NCBI RefSeq assembly: GCF_008370645.1
Contig: NZ_VTZN01000007.1
Span: 1 to 63,178, forward strand
Direction: 5' to 3'
DNA: 63,178 bases
Origin: Mycobacterium simiae
Lineage (GTDB): Bacteria; Actinomycetota; Actinomycetes; Mycobacteriales; Mycobacteriaceae
In this document: positions 1-8,181 of the stretch, in pieces
Layout: the number at the start of each line of letters is the position of its first letter
How positions within the stretch are numbered: position 1 is the first letter of the stretch
The notes under the pieces: generated by a model
The model's input: only the letters and a program-made list of their open reading frames with translations
What the model was told of the DNA's origin: nothing
Database searches by the model: none
Translations under genes and position numbers: made by a program

Positions 1-891
1 CGCCGTGCGGTCCGAGGCGATGACCATGCCGCCCGCGTCTGGCACATGGGTACGCAGCTGACGCAACCGCTGATCGGCGGCGGTGATCACCGCCGGCATC
101 CATTCGCCGGCGGGGTCCAGCGCGGTGCGCCACGCCCGCGCCGTCTGCTCGGCCGACAAGGGCTCACCCAGGCGGGCCTCATGCTCTTCGCCGGCGCTAT
201 CACGCCAGCGCGCCTGCCCCGAGTAGGCAAGAAACACCACCGGGCGGACCACGCCGTCGGCAAGGGCTTCGGCATAGCCGTAGGTGTGGTCGGCGCGCGA
301 GCGCAATACGCCGTCGCGGTCGGGCTCGTAGTTGACGAACGGGATGGGGCTGTCGTCGCTGCGAAACGGTGTGCCGGTCAGGGCCAGCCGGCGGCTGGCG
401 TCGTTGAAAGCCTCCCGCATAGCCTCGCCCCAGGTTTTGGCATCACCGCCGTGGTGGATCTCGTCGAAGACGACCATGGTCTTGCGCTGCTCGGTGCGTA
501 CCCGGTGCAGGGTGGGATGCGCGGCGACCTGCGCGTAGGTGACGACAACACCGTGGTACTCCGGCGAGGTCTGCGGGTTGGAGTTGCTGAACTTGGGGTC
601 TAACGCAAGACCGCTTCGCCCCGCGGCCTGTGCCCACTGGACCTTGAGGTGTTCAGTCGGCACCACCACCGTGATGTGCTCGACGGTGCGGTGACTGAGC
701 AGTTCGGCCGCGATCCGCAGCGCAAACGCCGTCTTGCCGGATCCCGGGGTCGCCACTGCTAGGAAATCGCGGGGCGCAGCGCCTAGGTATTTCACCAGCG
801 CCCGGCGCTGCCAGTTGCGCAGTGGTCGGGTGGTTTCGGCGATGGCATCGGTGGGGTTGACCGGCTGCATCGACCCCCGCCCTCCCGTCAT
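1..891 (-). CDS. DEAD/DEAH-type superfamily 2 helicase, partial (Rv2917-like)
   Basis: This is the N-terminal 297 codons of an SF2 ATP-dependent helicase that runs off the left edge. Reading on the minus strand from the ATG at 891 (an in-frame GTG lies just upstream), a Walker A motif ATPGSGKT falls at residues 47-54, a DExH box (DEIH) at 143-146 and motif III (LTGTPFR) at 171-177, so the first RecA-like domain is complete. The N-terminus resembles M. tuberculosis Rv2917, which is also divergent from ffh. Here the esp cassette separates the two. The role is probably nucleic-acid unwinding or repair; the substrate cannot be told from the sequence. Confidence 0.9.
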   Translation of the reverse strand, partial: MTGGRGSMQPVNPTDAIAETTRPLRNWQRRALVKYLGAAPRDFLAVATPGSGKTAFALRIAAELLSHRTVEHITVVVPTEHLKVQWAQAAGRSGLALDPKFSNSNPQTSPEYHGVVVTYAQVAAHPTLHRVRTEQRKTMVVFDEIHHGGDAKTWGEAMREAFNDASRRLALTGTPFRSDDSPIPFVNYEPDRDGVLRSRADHTYGYAEALADGVVRPVVFLAYSGQARWRDSAGEEHEARLGEPLSAEQTARAWRTALDPAGEWMPAVITAADQRLRQLRTHVPDAGGMVIASDRTA

Positions 892-1330
892 CACTCGGCC
901 GCGCGCGGCGGTTCACCATCGCGGCGTTACCAAAGCCCTGGCCGCGATGCCCACCTACCGCATTAGTGCTGTAGTGGCACAACTCACTACGAGCAGACGC
1001 CGGCCACCGGCGGGTGCACTGAAAACCTTACGGCTTCAACCCAGCCATGGCGGCTCGTTGCGATTGTAAAATCTAGCATGCCATCGCCTTTCGGCCTGCG
1101 CGCGACATCGGGGGGAGATGATCTCAGCGCTGATCGAAGTGTGATGAGCGTTGGCGGATGTCGCTGCCCAGGCTGGTGGCTGCCCCGATCCCGGTGGTGG
1201 CGAATCGCTTCGGTCGACGAGCGCGTGGAGTTGGTGCGGTTACGCGCTCAGATGGCCGACCCGACCAAAGACATTTCGTTCCCGGATAAAGGCGCGCCCC
1301 GAACACAGGTAATACCGATTTCTGGTGGGG
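892..1330. other. Intergenic stretch with degenerate coding traces
   Basis: This separates the helicase start from the LysR relic. No gene with a convincing start or family signature is visible. A plus-strand reading at about 1213-1310 gives a short leucine/arginine-rich stretch (ERVELVRLRAQM followed by KDISF) that faintly recalls the end of IS3-type OrfA transposases, but it is too short and degenerate to call. The helicase promoter should lie in 892-1080. Confidence 0.4.
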
Positions 1331-1610
1331 GAATGGCGCAAGTTATGGCGGTGCCCGCCGCCCGACCAGCGCTCGGCCCCACGGGGGGCGCCCCCGGTCC
1401 TCACGGCCGGCGCTGACGCGCTCGACTATCGCTGCAACGGCGTCAGCGGACCGCGACAACGGATACTCGTTGGTTGAAACCATGGAACCCGTCAGGTAAT
1501 CCGCGGATATCCAGCGGACGGTCGTCGCCAGATCAATTGTACCGGAGTTGATTTCACCCTAGGCGGCAAAGCGACTCGAGAGCCGGTTTCATACCGCAGC
1601 AAGGATGTCA
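1331..1610 (-). pseudogene. LysR regulator 3'-end relic (left copy of direct repeat)
   Basis: This stretch aligns with the 3' end of the intact LysR gene and its immediate downstream sequence (11244-11520), in the same orientation, at about 80% identity by eye. The segments 1412-1610 and 11322-11520 are both exactly 199 bp. The reading frame is broken: the codons matching the intact DILSAV run straight into a stop, and compensating indels follow. No N-terminal HTH or central effector region is present. It is a truncated, decayed copy lying at the opposite end of the esp cassette from its intact relative. Confidence 0.85.
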
Positions 1611-1750
1611 GGCCGTACGGAGCTACTGGTTATCGACGATGCCTCCCGCAAGGTCGCGCAGTCGCATAGAATGTGGGCCGGCGTGAGCGAGGGCCGTCAA
1701 CCTTGTTCTCCACAACAACAGGGCTGCCCGATTAAGGACCACTTTTTCAA
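1611..1750 (+). promoter_or_regulatory. Leader/promoter region of the espL-like gene
   Basis: This is a 140-bp non-coding stretch between the LysR relic and the espL-like start. An AGGA-type ribosome binding site sits at about 1735-1738, roughly 12 nt before the ATG at 1751. No certain -10/-35 pair is visible. Confidence 0.3.
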
Positions 1751-2098
1751 ATGAACAATGAAATCCACCCTCAAGCGGCTGAGGTGCTGAAGCAACTGCA
1801 GGAGGTCAATTCAGCCCTCGAGGGCCAGATGGGCCGGGCGAACACTGCGAGCTATGCGGGCACAGACGAGGCCATGACCGTTGGAGTCACCCTCGATGCT
1901 CAACGTACGCTGACCGGGCTCCACATCGAAGACGGCCTGCTGAGGCTGGGCGTGGAAACGGTGGCGCAGCGTATCAACGAGGCGTTGACCAACGCCCAGG
2001 CGGCCGCAAGCGCGTGCATTCGAGCACAGCAAGAGCAACTCGCCGCTTCGCTTACCGACATCACTGCTTCGCTCGTAAGAGTGTTGCGCCCGGGTTAG
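1751..2098 (+). CDS. espL: EspL-like ESX-1 secretion-associated protein (YbaB/EbfC fold)
   Basis: This 115-residue protein has the same length as M. tuberculosis EspL (Rv3880c). It matches the family through the central block (TDEAMTVGVTLD, then TGLHIEDGLL) and the helix VAQRINEALTNAQAAASA. The family is related to YbaB/EbfC nucleoid-associated proteins, and EspL supports EspB/EspE-type substrates in ESX-1. It is the first gene of the plus-strand esp cassette, but an 806-bp gap separates it from the espB-like gene, unlike the tight espB-espL-espK order of classical ESX-1. No signal peptide or membrane segment is seen. Confidence 0.85.
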   Translation: MNNEIHPQAAEVLKQLQEVNSALEGQMGRANTASYAGTDEAMTVGVTLDAQRTLTGLHIEDGLLRLGVETVAQRINEALTNAQAAASACIRAQQEQLAASLTDITASLVRVLRPG

Positions 2099-2904
2099 CG
2101 ACCAAGGTTCGCTAGCGCATTCTTCGACTGTGCATTGCGCTGGGTGACGGCGACCTGACTGGCGCGCCCACGATCAAGGCCCGCAGCGCGCCGGAAGTTC
2201 AGCGATGGTTGGGGTAAGTGTTCAAGACTGGTCGAGAACAACCGAGGCACAACGCTTTTCGTGGTGCCGCAGTTGGATCCGGTGTCTCAGGCCGGGCCAC
2301 GAAGTCGGCGACAAGACAATAGCCCTCGCCCGATTCAGTCGCGGTGTCGTCAGCGACGGGATATAGGGATAATCGCCGTGGTTAGGCCCCGTGGATGGGA
2401 CGACGTGTTGATCCTTGCGGCACGCTTGTGACCCACGGCATTGGCGGCCCTGACCCGTCTAGTGGTTAGCCAGCGCCCCGAAGCGCTACCGTCTGCCGGT
2501 CACCGAGGCCGGCAGCTGGGCCGTGACTGGGTTACCACTCGCCGGACCCCGCGCATCGATGACGAGGCGCCGTTTGCGTTCCGCCTCGAAGTGAACCCCG
2601 GAGCGGAGCGGGACATCGCAAGCGCGTGACGGCCGAAGCAGCTATAGATGGCAGCTATAGATAGCAGCTATAGGCCGCAGCTATGGGGGTATTGCAGATG
2701 CGTAGTGCCGCAAACGTTCCACACGACGAATAATCTTCAGTAATAACAGTGCGGTATCCCGGACAGGCAAGTCGACCCCGGTCGATGACCGCAACTGTCC
2801 GGACCACCTGGATGCCGCTCGATCAGCACTCGCCGCGCTGACCTTCACGCCAGGGTTCTTGCGTGGTGAGACAGCACATTGCAGCAACTAGGAGCTAGCG
2901 CGAA
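2099..2904. other. Long intergenic region upstream of the espB-like gene
   Basis: This 806-bp stretch has no convincing gene. A short frame at 2463-2590, blocked upstream by a stop, reads YRLPVTEAGSWAVTGLP, which faintly recalls TcpC-like conjugation proteins. The distal part contains a 13-bp tandem repeat (2638-2689) and probably the espB promoter. A clear ribosome binding site AGGAGC lies at 2890-2895. The length and composition suggest decayed accessory DNA. Confidence 0.5.
2638..2689. repeat. Four tandem 13-bp units (GCAGCTAT core)
   Basis: Four exact 13-bp periods read GCAGCTATAGATG, GCAGCTATAGATA, GCAGCTATAGGCC and GCAGCTATGGGGG. The first eight bases are invariant, and the first three units include the palindrome CTATAG. 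The array ends 215 bp before the espB-like start codon, so it may be a regulator-binding array or simply slippage-prone DNA. Function is inferred only from position. Confidence 0.85.
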
Positions 2905-4347
2905 ATGACACAACTGCAGACACTCAATGTCGAGGGAGAGGAACTGCTCGCTAGGGCCGACGAGCTGGAGGCGCCTATCGCCAGCTGGCCCGTTGAAAAC
3001 CCCGCGCCACCCTGTAACTTTGCAATGACTAAGGCTGCAGCTCAACAGCTTTCGCTGTCCGCAGGGAACATGCGGCTTTACCTTGGCGTTTCCCAACGGG
3101 AGTGGAAACGGCTGGCGGAGTCATTACGCAATGCCGCCAAGGCCTATGCGGATGTCGACCAGGCAGCTGCCGAGGCCATCAACAACGAAACTGCCGTGTC
3201 GCCGGCGAGTCGTGGGCCCGCAGCCGAGGGCGTGGCCGAGGCAGGACTTGACGACACCCCGGTGGGGGCGATGGCGGCCGCCCCCGATGTTGCCGATGTC
3301 AAGCAGAGGTTATTAGACGGCGAAACCGGCGACCAAGGGGCCGCGATGCTGCGTTTCGCAGATGAGTGGGAGGCGTATGCACGAACATTGCTCGAAGCCC
3401 GCTACCGGTTCCGGCCTTTTTACCAGTGGCAGGGCGATGCCAGTGACCTCGTTGAGCAAAACTTTGATCAGCAGCGTGGTTGGTTGGACCAAATGGCAGC
3501 CTTGTGCTTAACAATGGCGAAACAGGCCCGAGGTCTGGCATCCACTCAACGCTGGGCTCAAAAGGAACATATTTGGTACACAGATCACACAGTAAGTTAT
3601 TCGGAATTGGTTCAGATCGAACGGATTTACTCCCAGCAGGCATTGACTCGGGGCCTCATTATGCAAGTTCATGCACACATGCTTGCAAAGTCGGACGAGG
3701 TATTGGCGGAGTACCGGAAGCGGGCAGATTTGCCTCTGGCGCCGGTAAGTCCGCCGAAGCCTCCCACCGCTTACCGCATCGACCCGCCCCCGAAACCTGG
3801 GCCCGGTCCGCTGGACCCTGGACCTGGTAACGGAGGCATTGGCCCGGGAACCCCAGGTGAGGTGTTGCCGCCCGATGACGCGAGTTTCCCCGACCCGACC
3901 GGCGTGCCGGCTCTGCCGTCCGCCGGCCTGCCATCGATCCCGAATAACGCAGCGATGAATAACGCGGGGAGCGACGTGGCCAACGGCCTGCCGCCGGGCG
4001 GGCCGGCGCTCAAGCCGGCGTCCTTTGGGGGCGGCGGAGCGGGGGGCGGCGTGCCGCGGGTGCCGTTGGTGCCACCGGCAGAAGCCGGTTCGGCGGCAAA
4101 GCCCGCAACGGGACTCGAGGCTGGCTTGGGGCGTGCCATGCCAGGCACCGGCGGCGCGCTAGGTCGCGGCGGGGCGGGAATGGCTCCCGTAGGCGGTCCC
4201 GCCGGTCAGGGGCAGCCTTCCGGCAAGGGCAAACGCGCGCAGCAGGAGGAAGAGTCGGTCTACACCGAGGACCGGCCATGGACCCAGGGCATCATTGGGC
4301 GACGCCGACCAAAAGACGCGCCACCGGATGGTGAGGACGCCAAATGA
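2905..4347 (+). CDS. espB: EspB-like ESX-1 secreted protein
   Basis: This 480-residue protein is clearly homologous to EspB (Rv3881c, 460 aa), a secreted PE-PPE-fold protein that oligomerises and binds lipids. The N-terminal helical domain carries the secretion motif YADVD at residues 81-85 and W175-Q-G177, in the same unusual order as EspB (YxxxD before WxG). A Pro/Gly/Ala-rich tail follows from about residue 290, including a KPASFGGGG stretch like the region where MycP1 cleaves EspB, and the protein ends in a charged block beginning YTEDRPWTQ. The start ATG has an AGGAGC site eight bases upstream. There is no Sec signal, as expected for a type VII substrate. The stop overlaps a small ORF, and the espK-like gene follows. 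Confidence 0.92.
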   Translation: MTQLQTLNVEGEELLARADELEAPIASWPVENPAPPCNFAMTKAAAQQLSLSAGNMRLYLGVSQREWKRLAESLRNAAKAYADVDQAAAEAINNETAVSPASRGPAAEGVAEAGLDDTPVGAMAAAPDVADVKQRLLDGETGDQGAAMLRFADEWEAYARTLLEARYRFRPFYQWQGDASDLVEQNFDQQRGWLDQMAALCLTMAKQARGLASTQRWAQKEHIWYTDHTVSYSELVQIERIYSQQALTRGLIMQVHAHMLAKSDEVLAEYRKRADLPLAPVSPPKPPTAYRIDPPPKPGPGPLDPGPGNGGIGPGTPGEVLPPDDASFPDPTGVPALPSAGLPSIPNNAAMNNAGSDVANGLPPGGPALKPASFGGGGAGGGVPRVPLVPPAEAGSAAKPATGLEAGLGRAMPGTGGALGRGGAGMAPVGGPAGQGQPSGKGKRAQQEEESVYTEDRPWTQGIIGRRRPKDAPPDGEDAK

Positions 4348-4562
4348 TTATCGATTGGCGCCCGGAGCCAGTTGTGGCGCGGCGGTTGAGGCTGGCACGA
4401 CCCCACACCATGAAGCGACAAAGCGGCCCATTGGCCGCGTCGCGCAGTTGCGGAGTCAGTGACCATTGCGACGGTGACGCGATTACCTGGCTGCGTCGCG
4501 ACGTGCCGACAGAAAGCCGAGGCCCTAGCGGTGACTTTGGATCGGCCTTGGTGAAGGAGTAG
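4344..4562 (+). CDS. Hypothetical small ORF between the espB-like and espK-like genes
   Basis: This 72-codon ORF starts in a 4-bp ATGA overlap with the espB-like stop and ends three bases before the espK-like ATG, a spacing typical of translational coupling. The predicted product is basic at its N-terminus with Cys and Trp residues and has no recognisable family, signal peptide or membrane segment. It may be a real cassette gene, a decayed remnant, or a chance open frame carrying the ribosome binding site of espK (GAAGGAG at about 4552). The classical order has espL at this position, but the sequence does not resemble EspL. Confidence 0.35.
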   Translation: MIIDWRPEPVVARRLRLARPHTMKRQSGPLAASRSCGVSDHCDGDAITWLRRDVPTESRGPSGDFGSALVKE

Positions 4563-4565
4563 GCG

Positions 4566-6689
4566 ATGGGAGTGCAGAGGCCGGCGGGTAGTCATGCCGA
4601 GCAGATGCTCGAACCGGACGGGTGGCCGGAGCTAGATGAGGGCAGCTTGTACGAACGTGCCCACGACTACACGCGGGATTTGCAAGACGTCACCGAAGTT
4701 CTCGTGACTTGCAAGTACCAGCAGGCCGAAGTTTTCGATGGTAGTGCGTGGTCGGGCGTCGCCGCCCGTGCTGCCAGTAGCCAGTTCGGAGAACGAGTCG
4801 ATCAGTTGACGACGCTGCAGAACGCGATCGTGACGGTGATTACCTGGCAAAGACATGTTGCCGGGTTGATCGAGCGAACGAAATGGGCCATCACGGAAAA
4901 TGTGGAGGTCGCCCAGGCCGAGATCATCGCTTTGGAGAATGACGTGAGCCTGGCGCCCGCTGAGCGGCTCGCCGCGATAAACATGCTGATCACGGCGACC
5001 CAAGGCGCGAATACTGGCCTGGTCGCAGAGACCGCCGATCAGATTCTGGCAAGCCAGAGCTGGACGCCGGCGAAGGCCGCACTGCAGGATCTGCTCGACC
5101 AGAAACCCCCACCAGTCGCAGCACCCGGCGCTGAGCAAGAGCATCCGGGGGCCTGCCTCACCCCACCAGCACCTGTGACGGATGCGCCGCCTTTGCCAGC
5201 AGAGGCTCCGCAATTGCGACCCGAGGTGCCCGAGGCACCGGAAACAATAGCTGCGCCGGAAGGGGTTTGGCAGCCGACGCGCCCGCTGTTGCCCCAGCCG
5301 GCATGGACACCGACTTTTCCGGGTGGGATCGATCCCATGGCACCTGCGGTGCCGGATGCTCTGGACGAAGGGGCGACCCCTCTGTTGAGTTCGGCGCCGC
5401 CGGGGCCGGGCGGACCTGGTACACGGCTCACGCCGGCGTCTGCTGCGAAGTCGGCGAAGTCTGCGTCTGAGCTTGCTGAAGCTTCGGCACTACCGGCAGA
5501 CGCTGCTGCGGCCGGCCTACCGGCCGCGCCCCCTTTACTAAACTCCGCGGGCGGCGCCGCAGCGGGCTCCGCCGCCGGCGCCGGCGCTCCGCTTGGGCAG
5601 AAGCCTTCAAGTACTGCGCCCGCGACGCGACCGGCAGCGGCAACCGGGGCGGCGATGCGGGCCGGAACCGCTGCGCGACGACAGCTGGACGATGTGACTG
5701 CGGCGATGGATGCCGCGGCGCTAGCGGTTCTCCCGGTGTCAGCGGCGCGGGCTGAACGCGACGCTATCGCTCAGGCCGCCACTGCTTACCCGGCGCGTCG
5801 CAAGCACGGCGGGATAGATCCGCTACTTCTTGCGCGGCGCATCGCGGCTGCCTTGAACGCACCGGGCAGTCAGGGGTATGAGGATTTCGGATTTTTTTGG
5901 GTGACGGGTGTGACCACAGACGACGCAATCGTGGTCGCCAACAGTTACGGGTTGGCCTACATACCCCACGGGGTCCAGCTACCGGAATCGGTGAACATGG
6001 CTAGCGCGGATGAGAGGATCCCAGCGGCTGAGCGAGCACGCTGGGCTACCTACCCGGTGATGGCGGTGCAAGGCTGGGCGACCCATCACGCCACCGAGCT
6101 GCGAGCCGTCATTGCCACTCAGGAGCAGTTGGCAAATTCCGATTCTGGGGTGGCCGAGGTTGTGCTGCGCGAAGACGACATCCCAACCAGTGGCGAGATG
6201 AGCGGGCGATCCCGGCTCGAGGTGGTCGATCCAGAAGCAGCCGGCCGGCTGGCATCGATGACCGATCTGCGCCTCACGAGCCTGTTGCCGCCGGCGCCGG
6301 TCGGTATCGAGCCGCTGGCCGCCGGGCCCACACCTCTGCCGGCGGATCTGGAGGCGGTCGATCGACTGGCAAAAGACATGGCAGCGGGAACCTTCAGTTT
6401 GAAGCAGCTGTTCGCCTTGGCGCCTGCATCGGCCAGTACCGCCCCCCCAGCCGACCAGCGCCCGATGTTGTGGTTCGAGGTGATGAAACCCATGGCTACC
6501 AGCGCGGTTGGCCGCCAGGACGCACACCTCCGGGCGTTCCACGACTATGCTGCGTATTCCCGAGACATCGCCCTAAGAGAGGCGCACACTGCAGTCGACG
6601 CGGTTACACGGCGCGCCGCCATCGCCGACTGGCTGTACTGGAAACACGTAACCGGGCTATTCGATGCAGCGCTTGTCCCCGCCCCGTAG
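4566..6689 (+). CDS. espK: EspK-like ESX-1 secretion-associated protein
   Basis: This 707-residue protein is homologous to EspK (Rv3879c, about 729 aa), which binds EspB and is thought to take it to the ESX-1 ATPase. The N-terminal helical domain has a WxG motif (W62-S-G64). A long Pro/Ala-rich linker covers about residues 175-360. The C-terminal domain carries conserved blocks such as ARRIAAALNAPGS, FFWVTGVTTDD and ANSYGLAYIPHG, ending with DWLYWKHVTGL. It lies directly behind the espB-like gene, so substrate and probable chaperone are co-transcribed. The start ATG has GAAGGAG eight bases upstream. Confidence 0.92.
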   Translation: MGVQRPAGSHAEQMLEPDGWPELDEGSLYERAHDYTRDLQDVTEVLVTCKYQQAEVFDGSAWSGVAARAASSQFGERVDQLTTLQNAIVTVITWQRHVAGLIERTKWAITENVEVAQAEIIALENDVSLAPAERLAAINMLITATQGANTGLVAETADQILASQSWTPAKAALQDLLDQKPPPVAAPGAEQEHPGACLTPPAPVTDAPPLPAEAPQLRPEVPEAPETIAAPEGVWQPTRPLLPQPAWTPTFPGGIDPMAPAVPDALDEGATPLLSSAPPGPGGPGTRLTPASAAKSAKSASELAEASALPADAAAAGLPAAPPLLNSAGGAAAGSAAGAGAPLGQKPSSTAPATRPAAATGAAMRAGTAARRQLDDVTAAMDAAALAVLPVSAARAERDAIAQAATAYPARRKHGGIDPLLLARRIAAALNAPGSQGYEDFGFFWVTGVTTDDAIVVANSYGLAYIPHGVQLPESVNMASADERIPAAERARWATYPVMAVQGWATHHATELRAVIATQEQLANSDSGVAEVVLREDDIPTSGEMSGRSRLEVVDPEAAGRLASMTDLRLTSLLPPAPVGIEPLAAGPTPLPADLEAVDRLAKDMAAGTFSLKQLFALAPASASTAPPADQRPMLWFEVMKPMATSAVGRQDAHLRAFHDYAAYSRDIALREAHTAVDAVTRRAAIADWLYWKHVTGLFDAALVPAP

Positions 6690-7201
6690 CCGAAACTGGC
6701 GCGGTCCGCAAGGACTGCGCCATGCAATGCCCGGTCGCGCACCGGTCCGTCATCGATATGCGCATCGGCGCCCGGTCGGCTGGTATCCCGCTCGCCGCGC
6801 CTGGCTACGGCATATCAGCAAGCATGCGGATTTGCTCAGCTCGGATGGCATCCATGGTAAAACCGTGCCCAGCGTTGTCGGCATTATTGTGCAGATTGCT
6901 AAGGACCGGCAGACCATGACACGAACCCAATCCCGTGTTACCGGACGTATCGCCAGCACCGTGAAGTTCTTTCAGCCGCGGGACACGCGAGTTCGACTTC
7001 ATACCACCAGCCCGGCTGGGGGCTTGTTCGCCTACGAATTAGGTGAAACCGGTCGCAATTGCCGGTATCGGCTAGCATTGGCTGCGCGTTCGATATGTGA
7101 ATTGACCGCAGCGCGTGTACTGACGTGTTCAGTCGGATTATCGGATAAGCATGTGCATTGGATGCGAATACAGAAAATGAGCACACTGTGGAGGCTGCAC
7201 G
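6690..7201. other. Intergenic region before the espJ-like gene
   Basis: This is a 512-bp stretch without a credible gene; open frames across it have no family features. The end becomes AT-rich, and a TGGAGG ribosome binding site (about 7190-7195) precedes the espJ-like ATG, so an independent promoter is plausible. No clear repeat or terminator was seen. Confidence 0.45.
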
Positions 7202-7885
7202 ATGACTGAATTACTCGTCGTTGATCCCGACTGTATTGAATCCGCGGGCAACAAATTGCAGGACCTGGTTCTTCCGGTTCCTCGGCCGCAGATCTCCGCT
7301 ACCGGAACGGATCCGGTGTCAGCAGCGGTCAACGCGACGATGCCAATAATCGAATCGTCGGTGACCGACACGTTGCCCACCATGCAAGCCGCATTAACCA
7401 GGACGGGTCTGGACATCGCCACCGCAGCGGGCATGTATGTGAACACTGATCGACAACTCGGCGAACTATTCGGGCAGGTCCAATTCTTCGGCGCCGGCGA
7501 AGATCCCGTAGACCGTGCTATGGCGGATCGGCTGGCAAGTCCGGCGAGCTACCGGCCGATCATTGCCGAGAAGCCCATTGGGCTCGAACCGACACAACAG
7601 GCCGGTGGAACGGTCGCTCAGGTCGGTCATATTGCGCCGCGACTTGGCCAGTTCGGGCAGACGGCGGGGATGGCCGGGTTTGCTGCGCAAAGCTTCACGC
7701 AATCAGCCCAGACCGCGATGGCGAGCAGTCCGGCTGGTGGCCCCGTGCCAGCGGAGGTTGCCACGAACGGGAAGCCTGCGGGCGACAGCGCGACGTCCGG
7801 AATTCATGACGGTTATCCCGAGCCATTCTCCGAAGGTAACCCGCCAGCCCTGCAGGCGATGGAGGTGTCCGCCACTTCGATTTAG
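7202..7885 (+). CDS. espJ: EspJ-like ESX-1 secretion-associated protein
   Basis: This 227-residue protein resembles EspJ (Rv3878, 280 aa), a secreted ESX-1-associated protein. The matching N-terminal helical region includes SATGTDPVSAAVNATMP, then ALTRTGLDIATAAGMY, with the YxxxD signature YVNTD at residues 79-83. The rest is low-complexity, rich in Ala, Gly, Gln and Pro, and shorter than in M. tuberculosis. EspJ has YxxxD while EspK has WxG, so the two may form a split helical-hairpin pair as other type VII substrates do; this is inference. There is no Sec signal. Confidence 0.85.
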   Translation: MTELLVVDPDCIESAGNKLQDLVLPVPRPQISATGTDPVSAAVNATMPIIESSVTDTLPTMQAALTRTGLDIATAAGMYVNTDRQLGELFGQVQFFGAGEDPVDRAMADRLASPASYRPIIAEKPIGLEPTQQAGGTVAQVGHIAPRLGQFGQTAGMAGFAAQSFTQSAQTAMASSPAGGPVPAEVATNGKPAGDSATSGIHDGYPEPFSEGNPPALQAMEVSATSI

Positions 7886-8181
7886 ACTGCGGCCAATCGA
7901 GCACAGAGCGTGACGGCATACGGATCCCGATTGCTCTGGACGGCCTGCTAGGTATCTGAACCGCGACGCCAGAACACAAAAGAGGAGCTAACTGCAGTGC
8001 ATCTAATCGGGCCTAGTAGGAGTCACGATAACAGCCTGCTGTAAGCCGATCATCTGGCGCACGCGGTCTAATCGTGGATGCGGCTGATAACGCCGGAAAA
8101 TTGTGTTGTGTGTACCGTATTGTCTAATTAAACTAGGTTGAAACGTTAACTTATTAGCCAACCGTGGAGGGATATGATTCT
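7886..8181 (+). promoter_or_regulatory. AT-rich leader of the espE-like gene with a 15-codon ORF
   Basis: This 296-bp gap is noticeably AT-rich near 8095-8160, suggesting a promoter. At 7981-7999 a strong Shine-Dalgarno (AGAGGAG) precedes a GTG that opens a frame of only 15 codons (MHLIGPSRSHDNSLL). It could be a leader peptide or the stump of a lost gene. A GGAGGG site at 8166-8171 serves the espE-like start. Confidence 0.4.

Noticed and set aside
46..603. Open frame of 185 codons on the plus strand
   Set aside because: It lies antisense to the helicase, whose motifs are clear on the minus strand; the plus-strand translation has no family character.
6664..7209. Open frame of 181 codons overlapping the end of espK and the start of espJ
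   Set aside because: It overlaps both esp genes out of frame, has Arg/Cys-rich composition typical of chance frames and lacks a ribosome binding site.
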